64,000 nt of DNA. Origin: Fonsecaea monophora (Eukaryota > Ascomycota > Eurotiomycetes > Chaetothyriales > Herpotrichiellaceae). The first letter of the stretch is position 1. Every line of letters starts with the position of its first letter. The notes under the pieces were generated by a model that saw nothing but the letters and a program-made list of their open reading frames with translations, made no database searches and was not told where the DNA came from. Where the stretch lies: NCBI RefSeq assembly GCF_001642475.1, contig NW_019173938.1, forward strand, positions 186,001 through 250,000, written 5' to 3'. A program made the position numbers and the translations under genes. Shown in pieces: positions 34,744-45,943 of this stretch.

Positions 34744-35697
34744 CTTTGGTATGAATGCTTTCATTATTTTTTTTCTTGGTGTTGTTCAGGGAGAGAAAAA
34801 ACCGCAGACGAGGAAAAATCCTCGACGTGGGAGAGGGATACAAAGTTCACTGATGGTGTTACAGAGCTGGCATCTCAAAATTTCGTGCACATTGGGCTGC
34901 TAGTGTACAGAGAAAGTAGAAGGTCGTCCCAGTCAAAGATGGAGAAAATGGCCAATGGCGGGCAGTGGTGGACAAACGTTGGTTGAAGATTGCGAGAAAT
35001 AAACTGAAAATGAAGCTCCCGAGCGAGACGAACACGAAAGCATCGCATGACGGCGACAAGGATCGCGCGACCCGCTTTTTTTCTCATTGGATCTCCAAAG
35101 CTTCTTTCCCTCTTGTCCAACTGGTCAGAGCCAGATAGAGAGAGAGAACTTGTTGCTCTGTTTCCTTTTTGTTGTGTATTATCTCAGAGGCAACACCTGT
35201 TTAGCATCCCAACCAATCACTTGTAGGAAGAAAACTCGCCATAGCTTTCGTCCCGGGTATGGCAAAGTCCAGTCAACTTGGTGCACTGACTCCGTATTGT
35301 CTCCACGGTCATCTCTTAGGCATTAGTATAGATACTCTTGCCTTGCTGGCCATTCCCCTTGGTGATGATTTTGCTAGTCCACTTTTTCTCAATCAAGGAA
35401 CCTTCATATCATGTCCACAACACAGATGTAAACATACGATATGTGCCACCTGCATACTGGTTCGAGTCAAAGGGACGCAGCCTTGCCAAGACGCGAGGCT
35501 GTCGTTTGCCGAGCTGATCTGACTGACTTCTGCATCGTCACTTCTGGACCTTCAACTTTCCCTCTTTTCTACATCTTTGAGATATCACAAGACCACAGCT
35601 CCTCTATGAGGGCTTCAAGAGGATCTTCACACTGTCCATGGACTTAGCCTCGTTGCTGCTCTGGTGCTCTGCTTTTTTGACTTGGTCGTGACCTGAA
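34744..35697. other. Divergent intergenic region with a possible short ORF
   Basis: Promoters of the COX14-domain and DUF2458 genes. It includes the 87-codon frame 35259-35522 described separately and a GA repeat near 35139. Nothing else supported. Confidence 0.5.
35259..35522 (+). CDS. Possible small Cys/His protein or remnant
   Basis: An 87-codon frame with a zinc-finger-like stretch CPQHRCKHTICATC and a further Cys in GTQPC, the spacing seen in small ascomycete proteins ending in C-x2-H-x2-C-x2-C clusters. No partner Cys pairs are found upstream, so a complete finger is missing; it could be the last exon of an unrecognised gene or a decayed copy. Its stop lies 175 bp before the DUF2458 start, so it could also be a frame in that leader. 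Low confidence. Confidence 0.25.
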   Translation: MAKSSQLGALTPYCLHGHLLGISIDTLALLAIPLGDDFASPLFLNQGTFISCPQHRCKHTICATCILVRVKGTQPCQDARLSFAELI

Positions 35698-36558
35698 ATG
35701 GACGGTCAGCGGAATCCAGAGCTCCAGCGGGTACTAGCAGCGCTGAATAGCTTTTCCCAGCAGCAACAACCGCCACCTCAGCCCTCTTTTGTTAGATTCG
35801 ATCCCTACAGTAGTCAAAGTCACCATGGGGTAGATACTGGTTCCGCCAATACGCTGATCCCGGGCTTGGGCTTACTCCCGTCAGCCATCCATGAGTGTGT
35901 TCTCTCTCCGCCACCTATCCACCGCCACCAAGACCCGGTTCCTACAGCGCCCCAGGCACAGAGTAGGACGTCGACACCGGTTCTGCCGGAGACTCTTCGC
36001 AGCAAGACTTCGACTCCTAATTTCAATGTCCCCGATGCATCGACAATAATTACTTGGCCAGCAGCACTGAAGCACGTCTCGCGCCATCTTGTTCACAACG
36101 AACAAGTGGCCAACAGGATCAAGCATTTAATCAACGAACAACACAAGCATGAGCGCCAGTGGTGGGCCGGCCGTGAAGCCATTATTGCGAGACAGCAGGG
36201 CAGATCTGGGACATCGCAGCAGGTCTCGGCGATTTTGAAGTCGCTGGGTGCGAAGGATGTGGCAGCTACTCCATCCCGCGGGGCTGCACCATCAGAGGCA
36301 CAGAAGAAGGCGGACCAGGCAGAACTGGACGCTTATGACAGAAAGGTGTATGCTGGTCTGCTGGCCATGACCGCAGATTTCGACAGGCAACTGCGGTCAC
36401 TGGGTGTACCGTTTTATGCTATAAAGCATGACTTGGTGATTTTGGAGGATGGACCCGAGAAACGGGCTGGAGCCAACAAGGGCAAAATCGACAGAGGAGA
36501 ATTAAGGGAGTTGCAGAAGCGGATGTGTCAAACTTTAGAGGATCTGTTCGGGGACTGA
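35698..36558 (+). CDS. DUF2458-family protein
   Basis: Uncharacterised fungal protein, 286 residues in a single exon. The first 110 residues are Gln/Pro-rich and low complexity. The conserved part starts near residue 115 with IITWPAALKHVSRHL, then a helical stretch HNEQVANRIKHLINEQHKHE and RQWWAGREAIIARQQ, matching the DUF2458 pattern. The C-terminal half (LLAMTADFDRQLRSLGVPFY, then LRELQKRMCQTLEDL) looks helical and may form a coiled coil. No signal peptide or membrane segment. The start is the first ATG of the frame. Function unknown. Confidence 0.8.
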   Translation: MDGQRNPELQRVLAALNSFSQQQQPPPQPSFVRFDPYSSQSHHGVDTGSANTLIPGLGLLPSAIHECVLSPPPIHRHQDPVPTAPQAQSRTSTPVLPETLRSKTSTPNFNVPDASTIITWPAALKHVSRHLVHNEQVANRIKHLINEQHKHERQWWAGREAIIARQQGRSGTSQQVSAILKSLGAKDVAATPSRGAAPSEAQKKADQAELDAYDRKVYAGLLAMTADFDRQLRSLGVPFYAIKHDLVILEDGPEKRAGANKGKIDRGELRELQKRMCQTLEDLFGD

Positions 36559-37002
36559 GATTCGGCCTAGAAGGATAACTCGACCAATACAAGGACTTAT
36601 AAAGAAATCAATCCAGGCCTCTGGATCGAAGCATTTGCAGTCAGGATGAGGTTTGGGAGCATTACATATCCCGGCAAGTGTTTCTCTTTGGCTAAATAGG
36701 CATGTCAGCGCAGAGGGAGCAGAACAGTATCAATACAGCGATGGCGAGAAGATAGACTCTTCCAGGATGCACTGGTCAGCGAAGAGATGTTGGCTGCAGA
36801 TGAATGCTACTGCCTGACCTGCACTCATGCCAGGAACAAGCGAAGATGCACAAAGATCCCAATGAGGGAAGAATGGCGATGGGGAGCATGTCCTGTGTTG
36901 TGAAACTTCAGGGATGGGGCATCGCGTCTTGCTCTTTGTTGCGCCTTGTTAGCAGTCAGCGTCTCTGCTTCACTTCAACCTCACCCCACCTCACCTCAGG
37001 TC
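36559..37002. other. Intergenic 444 bp
   Basis: DUF2458 3' flank and BTB gene promoter. A C/T-rich ACCTCACCCC-type stretch at 36978-36998 lies directly before the BTB start. No gene seen. Confidence 0.55.
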
Positions 37003-38563
37003 ATGCTCAAACATTTCAGGAAAGAGTCCTCAATCTCCGGCACATTACCTCCGATAGCCATGGGCACCTTGCTGCACTACCTCACCACCGGCACGGGCTG
37101 CGATTTGATCATAATCTGTCGCGGAGAATTCTTCTTTGTGCACGAGTCAGTCATTGCCGCTCACTCACCGGTGCTAGAAAGAGATGCGTGCAAGTCAACG
37201 GTAATTACTTCTTTCACTTCGCCCTCCTCGCCACCATTATACATCTCTCCTCGGTCACTGACTCCGAAGTTTCCAGTTTCTTGGTGGCGAGGCGTACATC
37301 CTGGACGCAGTCTCTCCTGATGTCTTCCGCAAAGTCCTCACTTTCATGTACCGGGGCGACATTCCGGAATCTTTCCAGAGCACACTAGCTGCCTCGACTC
37401 AATTTCCCCTCGGCGAAAAGTTCCCATCAACCGACGCCTTCCTGGTCACCATACAGGGCAAGCCTACCACTGTCAACCTCTTGGATGGCTCGACCAAGAC
37501 TATGGACACCATCACTAATACAGACAAATGGGCCATCTTGATGGCAAAGCAAGCCTTGATCAGGGATCCATATGATATCCGTCCATGTATTAACTCGGAC
37601 GAAATCTTTCCAGAACTCAATGTCTACCTCGTTGCGAAGCAACTGGAAATTGGACCCCTAAAGGACGTCTCGGTGCAAAAGATTATCACTTGGTTTGAAA
37701 AAGAACTGCGTACGGGTTGCCCATTGTCTGAAGACTTCCATGTCTGGGCTGGTTACATTTTCAGGGCCTACGACGACTTTATACAACCCTTCTTCAGGAT
37801 CTGTGCACTGCACATCCCTGTCGTGGAGAAAGACACGTCCCTGGTATCTTTGCTTGGGAAATGCAATTCTAGCCTCTGGGAGGGCATGCTGTCCGTCCGT
37901 GCACAGTGGCAAAAGGACCTTGTGAACAAACGAGAGGAATTACAAAAGACCAAGGACCAGTGTTTGGTCCTAAAGGTAGACGCAGAAAAGCAGAAAGCTG
38001 CGTTCAGAGATCAAGAGACAGTGTATAAATCGAAAATGGAAGAGCTGCGGAAGTCACTGGCTTTGGCTGATGAGAGGACTCGAGCTGCACAAGCGACGGC
38101 TCAACAGCTCGACAAGCTCACACGTTCTTTACAACAGGACCTGTTGAAGGAGAAGGCCAGTGCGGTCCAGTTGAAGGAGACCAACACCAAGAACACCAAG
38201 AAAGAGAAGCAGCCCGCCAAAAGCGACCCCGCTACTTCGAAACTTCAGAAGCAAATTGGAGATTTGAAAGAAATGGTCAAGAGCAAGGAACAGGCCCTCA
38301 AAGAGTCCAAAGCTGCCAATAACAAGGTCAAGGCGGCCCTGCGTAGCGAGAAGGAGGCGCTGCATATTGAGTATGCCAAAGTCAAAGATGCATTCACGGG
38401 GTTCAAGAGATGGATCAATGACACGCCAAAGTGTCCAAGCTGCCAGAGAGAGCACAACATCCGGATCGAGCACCAGCGCTATACTTCGATTGGCGTTACA
38501 TGCGCGCATTGCCCATTTCGTACGATGTGGTACGGAGCGGACACTGATGATGGGAAGGCGTGA
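37003..38563 (+). CDS. BTB/POZ protein with coiled coil and C-terminal zinc ribbon
   Basis: Probable scaffold or substrate adaptor of 494 residues. Exons are 37003-37200 (66 residues) and 37277-38563; the intron (37201-37276, GTAATT...CCAG) is phase 0 and the only way to join the two frames. The BTB-like fold starts with GCDLIIICRGEFFFVHESVI and AAHSPVLE, then EAYILDAVSPDVFRKVLTFMYRGDIP. Residues about 150-270 are helical. From about 290 to 430 a Lys/Glu/Gln-rich heptad region forms a long coiled coil. The end has C452-x2-C455 and C475-x2-C478, a four-Cys ribbon separated by 19 residues. Fungal BTB proteins are often Cul3 adaptors; here this is inference. Start at 37003 is the first ATG in frame. 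Confidence 0.75.
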
Positions 38564-39004
38564 AAGGGCACAATATGAAAAGATTGATGAGTCCAGATGT
38601 GGTCATTGAAAAGATGTCAGCTGTTTGATCACAGGGGGCTGTGCAAATGAGAGGATGTGCTGGGACAGTGTATTGACCCCAAAACGGGAGGTGTTGGGAT
38701 ATCTCCTGTAGTCGATGAAGCCGATGCCTATCTGAGTTGAAGACATCTGATGGCACTGTCACTATTACATGCGACCTGTGTGCTTGGGGTGGAAGCCTGC
38801 CTTCCATGACCATGATGTGGATAGACCAAGTCGCAGTTGCCAAACCCTGCGTGCAATCGCTCTGTCAATAGCTTCAGTGTAGCTTTCTCGAACACTGCGT
38901 TCTGTCTGTTCACATTCAAACCAACAAAATTGACAAGTGGTTTCGAGCAGATACTTAGCCCTCCCTCCTGGTACTGCCTTCGATCCCTCTACTCTTGCAC
39001 AAAC
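38564..39004. other. Intergenic 441 bp
   Basis: BTB gene 3' flank and promoter of the next gene. No gene seen. The open frame of the next gene reaches back to 38837 but looks unconserved. Confidence 0.5.
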
Positions 39005-40473
39005 ATGGACGAAAGACGAGGTAGTGCAGGTGTCGTTGACACTTTGGCTCGCTCTTCTGACCATTCCACTCCTTCATCCTCCTCTGCTGAAGCAACCACC
39101 GATTTACGAAGTCTTGCACTTCGAGCACAAACACTGTTGAGTACTCTCGATACGCTCCGCAAGCACTGTGGACATGAGAGCACCTCGTCGGATATTGCTA
39201 CTGTCATTGAGGAGTTGAAGCTGCTTGCCTCGGAGCTCCACAGCCTCGATTCCGCGGTCCATGCCAACAAAGAACTCTACACCGAGGCTTTTGGTGAAGA
39301 TCTGGGCGAGATTCGTGCACATCTCCGGGGCATCTTTGAAGACATTGCAGATTGCTGCAAAGAGATGCAAAAGGCCGATGGCCCAAATACCAGCGCAGTG
39401 GGCTGGCTGACCAAGAAGAGATACGTACGCAAGTTGCAGAAACACTTGGAAGTCAACAAGACCACCCTGATTGTGATGCGCACTGTCCTACACCATGGCA
39501 AGGAATATGGAACTTACAAGTCGGTTCGCCCCTTTTGAACTTGAGGCGAACTATAGAACTGACGTTCTCCAGCTCTCCCGGTCGCCTAGCCGAGTCCTCA
39601 CCACACACCTTGCAAGAAGACCTTGCTATCCTTGAGACTGTCTTTGCAAGCAGGACCGCCATCAAGGACCTCCAGACCCTTGCCAAAAAGGCCCATGGAC
39701 ATTCGCCTTCAACTTCCTCGATAGGAATTAACAATCCCTCTCCAACCCTCCAACCAGGGGCACACGGCCGAAACTTGTCGTCTGCTACGGGTGTCGACAT
39801 TCCAGTGATGGGAGACGTACTTCCAGCCAGCACTGCAGATGAAAAGGGGAAGAAACAAGATGCATTAGCACGGAGGTTCTCCCGCCGCGGAGTGCGGTTG
39901 GCCGTCCATAGCTCAATCATGGACACTAACGCACACGACGTCCCCATCTCACTGCGGAGGAAATGGATTCACGACGCTCAACTTCGACATGGCCCTGACT
40001 ATATGGAAGCGGATGGCCAATCTGCTGCTCAGCTAAGCAAGATTTCCGAAGTCAACTCCAATTCTGGACAGGACGACGAGTCGGCAAAGCAAGGTCGTCA
40101 ATCAAGTCTCACCACACCGGAGGGTCAAACTGTTAGCATCGCTTCATCAACGTCGGGCCCGCTCTCGACGAATTCGAAGAAAAGCTCGTCGCTGGCAAAT
40201 TCTCCATTGGGTAGGAAATTCGGGAGTGTCATTGCTCGACTTTCTCGCCCGGCCAGTGAGCAACACGAAAGTGCTAGTGAACATAATGCCGAGGCAAAGG
40301 TGCAGGGGGGGCAGATCCAGGCTGAGAACAGATTGGGCAAAGAGCAGGAAGGGGAATCGACAGTGATTAAGAAAGAAATGTCGGCAAAGGAGAAGCCTGG
40401 ATGGTCCTACCGTTTAACCAGGCCCTTTGTGAAGTCGGAGCTGACCACACCTGATTTCGAACGAGGTTTTTAA
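39005..40473 (+). CDS. Unknown protein with helical fungal N-terminal domain
   Basis: Function unknown; 471 residues. Exons are 39005-39519 and 39573-40473; the intron (39520-39572, 53 nt) joins two otherwise different frames (TAC AA / C TCT CCC). Residues 30-171 are helical: LRSLALRAQTLLSTLDTLRK, EELKLLASELHSLDSAVHAN, FEDIADCCKEMQKAD and LQKHLEVNKTTLIVMRTVLH, resembling the N-terminal helical domains of fungal NLR-like (STAND) and related hypothetical proteins. I see no NACHT or repeat domain after it. The rest is Ser/Gln-rich with an ordered segment ISLRRKWIHDAQLRHGPDYM near residue 310. The donor AAGTCGGT is weak, so the join is likely but not proven. Confidence 0.6.
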
Positions 40474-41610
40474 TTGGGACAGTACAATCATCGGATGGCT
40501 ATGCAGGGACAGAGTCTGTCCATGGCAAAGAGCATAACGCACTTTGCTTGGAATGATGTGTGGTATGCAGTCATAGAGTATATTGCAGCCGTTTGAGATA
40601 ACGCCGTTGAGTCCACCTTCAGTACTGAACAAGAAGAGGCATAACATATGATGTATAGAGTACTGCCATGACAAATATGTTAAGTCTAATCTGCATATCT
40701 GAAGACATTTGCTCAATGAGGCCTAATTTTGCAAACAGTTGCTGGTATATCAAGTACTTTGTACTTTTCCTTTGGTGACATTTTGTCTGGACGAGGCTGA
40801 GAATAAATGCCAAGAATCCAGGGGGTTGACAAGGCTGCAACCATGACTTTGTCTCGTCCCACGTTTTTTTCCTCCGTCCGTTTGCATGTCATTCTGTCGA
40901 TCTGAAACTTGTCGACAGATGACGAACAGAAATCGAGACTCTAAAGAACAACACCGGACGAGGGAACAGAATATCATCCAACCAAACAAGCGCGCTTCGA
41001 ACGCAGGTCTTTGACACGAAATCGGCAACGGACATGCGTGTCATGTCATGAAAGATGCAGAGAGCGAGTGCGTGGGGATGCCGGATGGCTTTCTGTTCGC
41101 TCTGTGTATGGGCGGATGGATGAACGGAAGGCCGTTTGAAAGGTCCAGCTAGGAGGGGAGGGGGTGGGTTTGAAGAAGGTGAGAAAGGACAGGGGATGTA
41201 TGCGTACAAACGAAGAAATGCATGGTGGTTTGTTTGGCTGTTCCCTTTTCCCTTCCCTTCAAAACCGAGATCTTGTTCTCCTTCTTCGTCCATCCTCGTC
41301 CTTTTTCCTTCCTTCATCTGTTCATATTGCGAATCTTTGTTTGCCTGATGGGATATATCTAGCAATATCTAGCGATAAAAAGACAGAGAAGACAAAACAC
41401 CAGGAAATCGTTGTCACATATCGAACATAAATTTCCCACCACAAGAAACTACAGGGTGTCTAGCAGCCACAGCCACATCTGCAAGAGGAGCAGACATCAA
41501 CAACCCTGGCTATCCGCATCTTCTCCTCGTCAAGCACCCATCGCCACGGCCGCTTCGAACTCAAGCACACCGATACCGTCTTCCTCCCGGACTGGACCAC
41601 CCGCCCGTTC
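40474..41610. other. Intergenic, including unresolved 5' end of next gene
   Basis: No gene is supported up to about 41463. From 41464 an open frame in phase with the 41611 CDS reads QPQPHLQEEQ...LAIRIFSS...FLPDWTTRPF, which looks coding, so the true first exon of that gene may lie here after an intron ending near 41463 or 41485. Confidence 0.5.
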
Positions 41611-42762
41611 ATGGACTTGGCCAATAAACTCTCCGGGCTGGACATGTATCTGTACAATGCAGAGGACAGTCCATGTCCACCACAGCCTGGGTTGTGCGGC
41701 GGGGATAATGTCCGTGGACATCGGGGTTCGGTGTCGTCAAATGCTCACGCTCAGGGTCCGAAACAGCCGGGTGAAGATACTTTTGACGAAAAGAAACATC
41801 CGCACGTGTCGGCGAGGGGTGTGGCGATTGGTCACATCGACGTCAATGGTGCAGATGACCGCGAGGGCGACGGTGAGGGAGACTGGGAAGTTGTCCCCCA
41901 GTATCCAGATTGGGACGTGGTCGGTCGTGGCGGCGATGGCCGTGAGCGAAAGCTATCGCTGAAAGCAGATTGGGTCGTGTGCGAAAAGGGCCGAGACGGC
42001 AAGGTGCAAATGTTTGAGGGTCCTCGAGTCGAAGACGGCGATACTGCACTGTCCGCGTCGTCGGAAGAGAGAGCTCAGATGACCGACACGTCTCTGTTTG
42101 AACCTACCACGCGACCTGGCATTCGAGTTTCCGCAAAACCCAGCCCAGCACATGCGTCATATATACTCGACGGCGATTTGGATTCGCACCACGCTCGCGC
42201 CCGAGAACTAGAAGACAGTCATCCAGCGTCGTCAGATCGTGGAACAGCGAACGTGTCCAGAGTTGATCTGGTACCCTCAAGAAAGTCATACGAGCGAACT
42301 CGGCCAGGACACAAGCTACGACCACGGGCATCACCGTCGACGGATCTGGGTGACGAGGCTCGGAAACATGAACAGGAGCTACAACCAGCACACTCAAGGC
42401 CCCTCCGCGTCTCGACCACCCGCAGGGCCAAACACCGCGCTGCCAACCCGACCAAGAACCGACCATTCCCACCCGACGAACAGGATCTCCCCTTTTTGAG
42501 TCCTTCTCCTCCTCCCCTTTCTCCACCACCAAAGACCGTCCTAACGACTCACAAAGACCTCATCGGAGACCCCCGCGACCACGAGCAAGTCCCCGCCGCG
42601 TCGCGAGTGCTGGCAAAGGGTGACCAGGACTCCGCGGCGCTGATTGCCGCGCAGGAACGGCTGGACGAGAAGCTGCAGCAGCGAGACCAGCGGGGGATTT
42701 ATAGCCGTCACGAGGAGTGGCGCGATACGGTGCCTTCGTGGCCGCCGCGGTTTTATCATTAG
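41611..42762 (+). CDS. Unknown low-complexity protein, 5' end uncertain
   Basis: Function unknown. At least 383 residues from the ATG at 41611 (MDLANKLSGLDMYLY). The in-frame sequence before it is open back to a TAG at 41461-41463 and encodes structured-looking residues (LAIRIFSS, then GRFELKHTDTVFLPDW), so the real start is probably further upstream in an exon I could not place. The middle is Asp/Gly/Glu-rich (DREGDGEGDWEVV), the second half Pro/Ser/Arg-rich. The C-terminus (AQERLDEKLQQRDQRGIYSR, then RDTVPSWPPRFYH) is helical and charged and looks conserved. No membrane segment. Confidence 0.6.
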   Translation: MDLANKLSGLDMYLYNAEDSPCPPQPGLCGGDNVRGHRGSVSSNAHAQGPKQPGEDTFDEKKHPHVSARGVAIGHIDVNGADDREGDGEGDWEVVPQYPDWDVVGRGGDGRERKLSLKADWVVCEKGRDGKVQMFEGPRVEDGDTALSASSEERAQMTDTSLFEPTTRPGIRVSAKPSPAHASYILDGDLDSHHARARELEDSHPASSDRGTANVSRVDLVPSRKSYERTRPGHKLRPRASPSTDLGDEARKHEQELQPAHSRPLRVSTTRRAKHRAANPTKNRPFPPDEQDLPFLSPSPPPLSPPPKTVLTTHKDLIGDPRDHEQVPAASRVLAKGDQDSAALIAAQERLDEKLQQRDQRGIYSRHEEWRDTVPSWPPRFYH

Positions 42763-43950
42763 GCTGCTGGCATACTTGTCTACTCATCTGCTGGGCTTCT
42801 AGGCCGATAGGGGATCTGTGCTTTGTGCAGTGGTTGGAGGTCGGGAATTGGAACTGGGAAGAGAGATATGATGGGTGGCCGGGTGGTGGTGCTGATGATA
42901 CGATCTCTGACAACATGTCGACGGCTTACCTCCGCCATTCAACGCACGGCGGTCAAGAACGCGCAGACAACAACATACGTCGAACAAACATTGTTGAATG
43001 CTTTGCATATATGTCTATGAGCCTACATATCTTCTTTCACACGTGGACGGACAGGGATCAGTGAGCGTCCTGACGCCTGATTGAGCGAATTGGGCTTGCC
43101 GTGGATGACGACCTCGTGCAAATAGCTAGGTAAATATGTTGGGAACGACTCTTTACATTCTTGGGTGTCGGTCAAAATCTAACACAATCATCATCATCAT
43201 CATATCATCATCATATCCTTCCCGTCTGCCTGTCTGGGTCTTTCTCCTCCCCTACCTGCTTGCCTGCCTGCAAAACTGAATTGACACCCGTGTGGCACTG
43301 GCCCATAGGTTGGGGTAGCCTGGAGAGTGAAAGCGCGCTGGGCCAGTATGAGCCACCTTTCCTTTCCGTGGGCTCACCCTTGCGTGACCCTGGAGCTCGT
43401 CCTTATGGGAGACGGAACAGGCAAGGTTTGCCCGAGACTGGCGAACCCATAGCTCAGACTCTATGACGATGTGGGCTGGAGGGGATTGGAGGACTCCACC
43501 CTAGGGAGTAACCATTCTCCCACCAAAAGGAACGGCGTCACCCACTTTCCTGCTTGCCGAAACGCGCTTCATTCTGGAAGGTCAATGTAGTGACACTTTT
43601 GATCGATTGATGACCAATGACCAAGCAAGCCAGACATAGTGCAGCACTCCTGGCTCCCAGGTACAGGGGTTCCCGTATGCCGTCAATGACCAATAGCAGG
43701 GCTGTACTACGAGGAAGCAGAGCACGATATGAACCAAACAGGTGATGCTCGTTTGCCACACCCTGAATGCAGAACGGCTGTCGCCTCCAAACTCACTCAC
43801 ACTCACGGCCGGTCTGCCAGAGGTCCAATTTTGTTGCTGTGGCCGATTGAAATTTCCAAACCATCGCTCACAGCTGCCGCCATTGAGATAGTGTATCGAA
43901 TCGGTCAGAGCATACCAGAATTCCTGTTCTTCCGCATCAGGTGAACAACA
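42763..43950. other. Convergent gap, 1.2 kb
   Basis: No gene supported. A short ATC/CAT microsatellite is at about 43191-43216 and a CTGCCTGC-type stretch follows. 3' regions of the two convergent genes. Confidence 0.55.
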
Positions 43951-45090
43951 TCAATCCCTCTTGCCGATATTGCTGGTGTAGCCACCATAGCCACCGTAGC
44001 CGGAGCTCCTCGCCATGCCATTTCCGACGTTGCCGCCGAGGATACCGTTGGAATATATCCCACTTCGCCCGCTTTTCCTCCTCTCGTAGACGAGCATCGC
44101 CATGGCTCCCACGCCAGCACTCGCAGCCACAGCGAAGAAGCTCAGCAACGAAAAACCTATGCTGTGATCCGTCACCTTGAGGACAGGCCGGCCAACCATG
44201 CCGGGTAAGACTGCTCCGTCGATCCACCCGACATTGAACGTAAGGACCAATGGCTCGTTGCGAACGATTTTGGCGCCCTCGCTGGGCGCGGAGGACGAGG
44301 TGTTCGGGAGAGAATAAGCAGTCGAGGCAATCAGATACGACTGGTGCGAGGAAGCTCGTGGCGAGTCCGGGTCCTGGGACATGTGGAAGAGAGCGTTGAT
44401 GTTTGTGTGTAGATGCAGATGGCTGAGTTGAAGAACTCCCTGCAGCGCAATTGTAAAGGGTGTCCAGAGGCCCTTTTCCGCGGCGCCCAGCCCGCTCGCG
44501 TCGGGGAGGGAAGATGTGATTCCAAGCTCTTCCTGCGTCAATGGGAAGGAAGGGACTCGACAGGTCAGGGGCACATCGCTGTGGACGAAGAATTCGAGGA
44601 GGTGATAGAGTTCGTCGGGCAGGGCATCGATCGTGCAGGTCTGCGTTTGTGGCTCGTTGTACTTAAACGATAGCGGCTGGCCCGTCTCATTGCACGTCGG
44701 AAACGGTATATATTGTAGATTCCCATGGTCGTCGGTTATCTGTCAGCAATTTCCGCGTCAGTATGCGTCTTACACCTCGACAGACGCCACCGTTGCCCGC
44801 TGCAAAGCCCATCGTTGCCCAACGTTCTTTACGGTAGACGGCACAACTTACATGCTCTCCAGTGTCGCTGTGTCCTGTTAGTAGTGGCACAGAGTATCCC
44901 GTGGAATCAACACTCACATGGTCCTGTTCAGGCAGCTGACGGGCATCAGCTCCCCTTTAGAGTAGCCCCTGCGTGGGGAGGCACCGTTGAGCTCCGTTGT
45001 CTCATCGGCGGCGGCGACAGTGACCGAAGCTGATAGATATAGGTAAAAGATGGAGAGTGCGTTCAAGTACACAGATACATGACGGAGCAT
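43951..45090 (-). CDS. Secretory type I membrane protein, unknown function
   Basis: Predicted 325-residue secretory-pathway protein. Exons are 45090-44918, 44867-44852 (only 16 nt) and 44739-43951; introns are 50 and 112 nt. Splicing gives SCLNRTIDTGEHITDDHGN, keeping one frame; the alternative acceptor five bases away breaks it. Residues 1-26 form a signal peptide (MLRHVSVYLNALSIFYLYLS). The luminal part holds N-glycosylation sequons (NRT at 55-57, NETG) and single Cys residues in VSC, PTCNE, TCTID and LTC, probably paired. One membrane helix spans about 256-281 (SIGFSLLSFFAVAASAGVGA), followed by basic ERRKSGR, giving a cytosolic Gly/Ser/Tyr-rich tail. I do not recognise the family. The micro-exon makes the model less certain. 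Confidence 0.72.
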
Positions 45091-45943
45091 GGTTGCGGTC
45101 CACCAAATGGGTTTCAATGGGCATCAAGATCTCGCTGCGCACTTTTTCGCGCGCATTTGTGGACGATCTTGGTTCGTTGGAAACTTGCCGTTTTCGTGAA
45201 CCTCAGGCGCTAAAGACGGGCCGTCCCGCTGCTACTCATCTCGTCAGGCACTCAAGCACTCAAGGCACTACCGGCTTGGGGCTGCTTGACGTCACAATCC
45301 CAAAAGCCCTGGTGGCAATGAGGACAGAGAGGATTTAGAGAATACACGCTACAACAGTTGGAAGCTTTAGCAGTGCTTTTTGTACTGCTGTACTTCGCTG
45401 CATGAAGCTCCAAGACAGGCCGTGGTGTCACGGTCGCTTATAGGCTGAAGCGCTCCGATATTGGGTTGTCCTATCTATTTCTGTAATATCTGGAGTCATG
45501 GAATCTGTTACTCTCTCTACGCTACTGCCTTCCTCTGACATTTCTAATTTCAGCAGTGTCCTCGAAAGGCGTTATGGAAAACTAAGGTCACATGGTAGTG
45601 ACGGACAAGGCCTGCTGAAGAGTTCAATTTGTAAAGAGCTCGGTCTGAGTTGAACGAAAGCATCGGCGAATAGATAGTAACGGCTCCTGTCTGTCCTGAA
45701 CAGACTTAAGCAAGATAGACCGGGTTTGTGGTTTGGCTTGAGGGCACGAAACCTAATCATTTCTGCTCATTCGGGCCAACCTCATGAAAGTAGTTCTTAC
45801 TACCAGCCGATTAGAAACTTGAGGGCGGGTCGTATCAACTTTTTGAATTCGCTCTCTAAATGTTGTCACAGGCCGGTCACAATATCCTGGCCGTTACTCT
45901 TTCCTTAGGCTTAGCATGCTCTTCCATTTCACCCTGCACACGT
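45091..45943. other. Intergenic 853 bp
   Basis: Membrane-protein gene promoter and 3' flank of the 74-residue gene. No coding region supported. Confidence 0.5.

Noticed and set aside
35450..35470. TTCGAGTC resembling a tRNA T-loop
   Set aside because: No acceptor stem, D-arm or anticodon arm could be paired around it.
43191..43216. CAT/ATC repeats considered as array
   Set aside because: A plain trinucleotide microsatellite without spacers.
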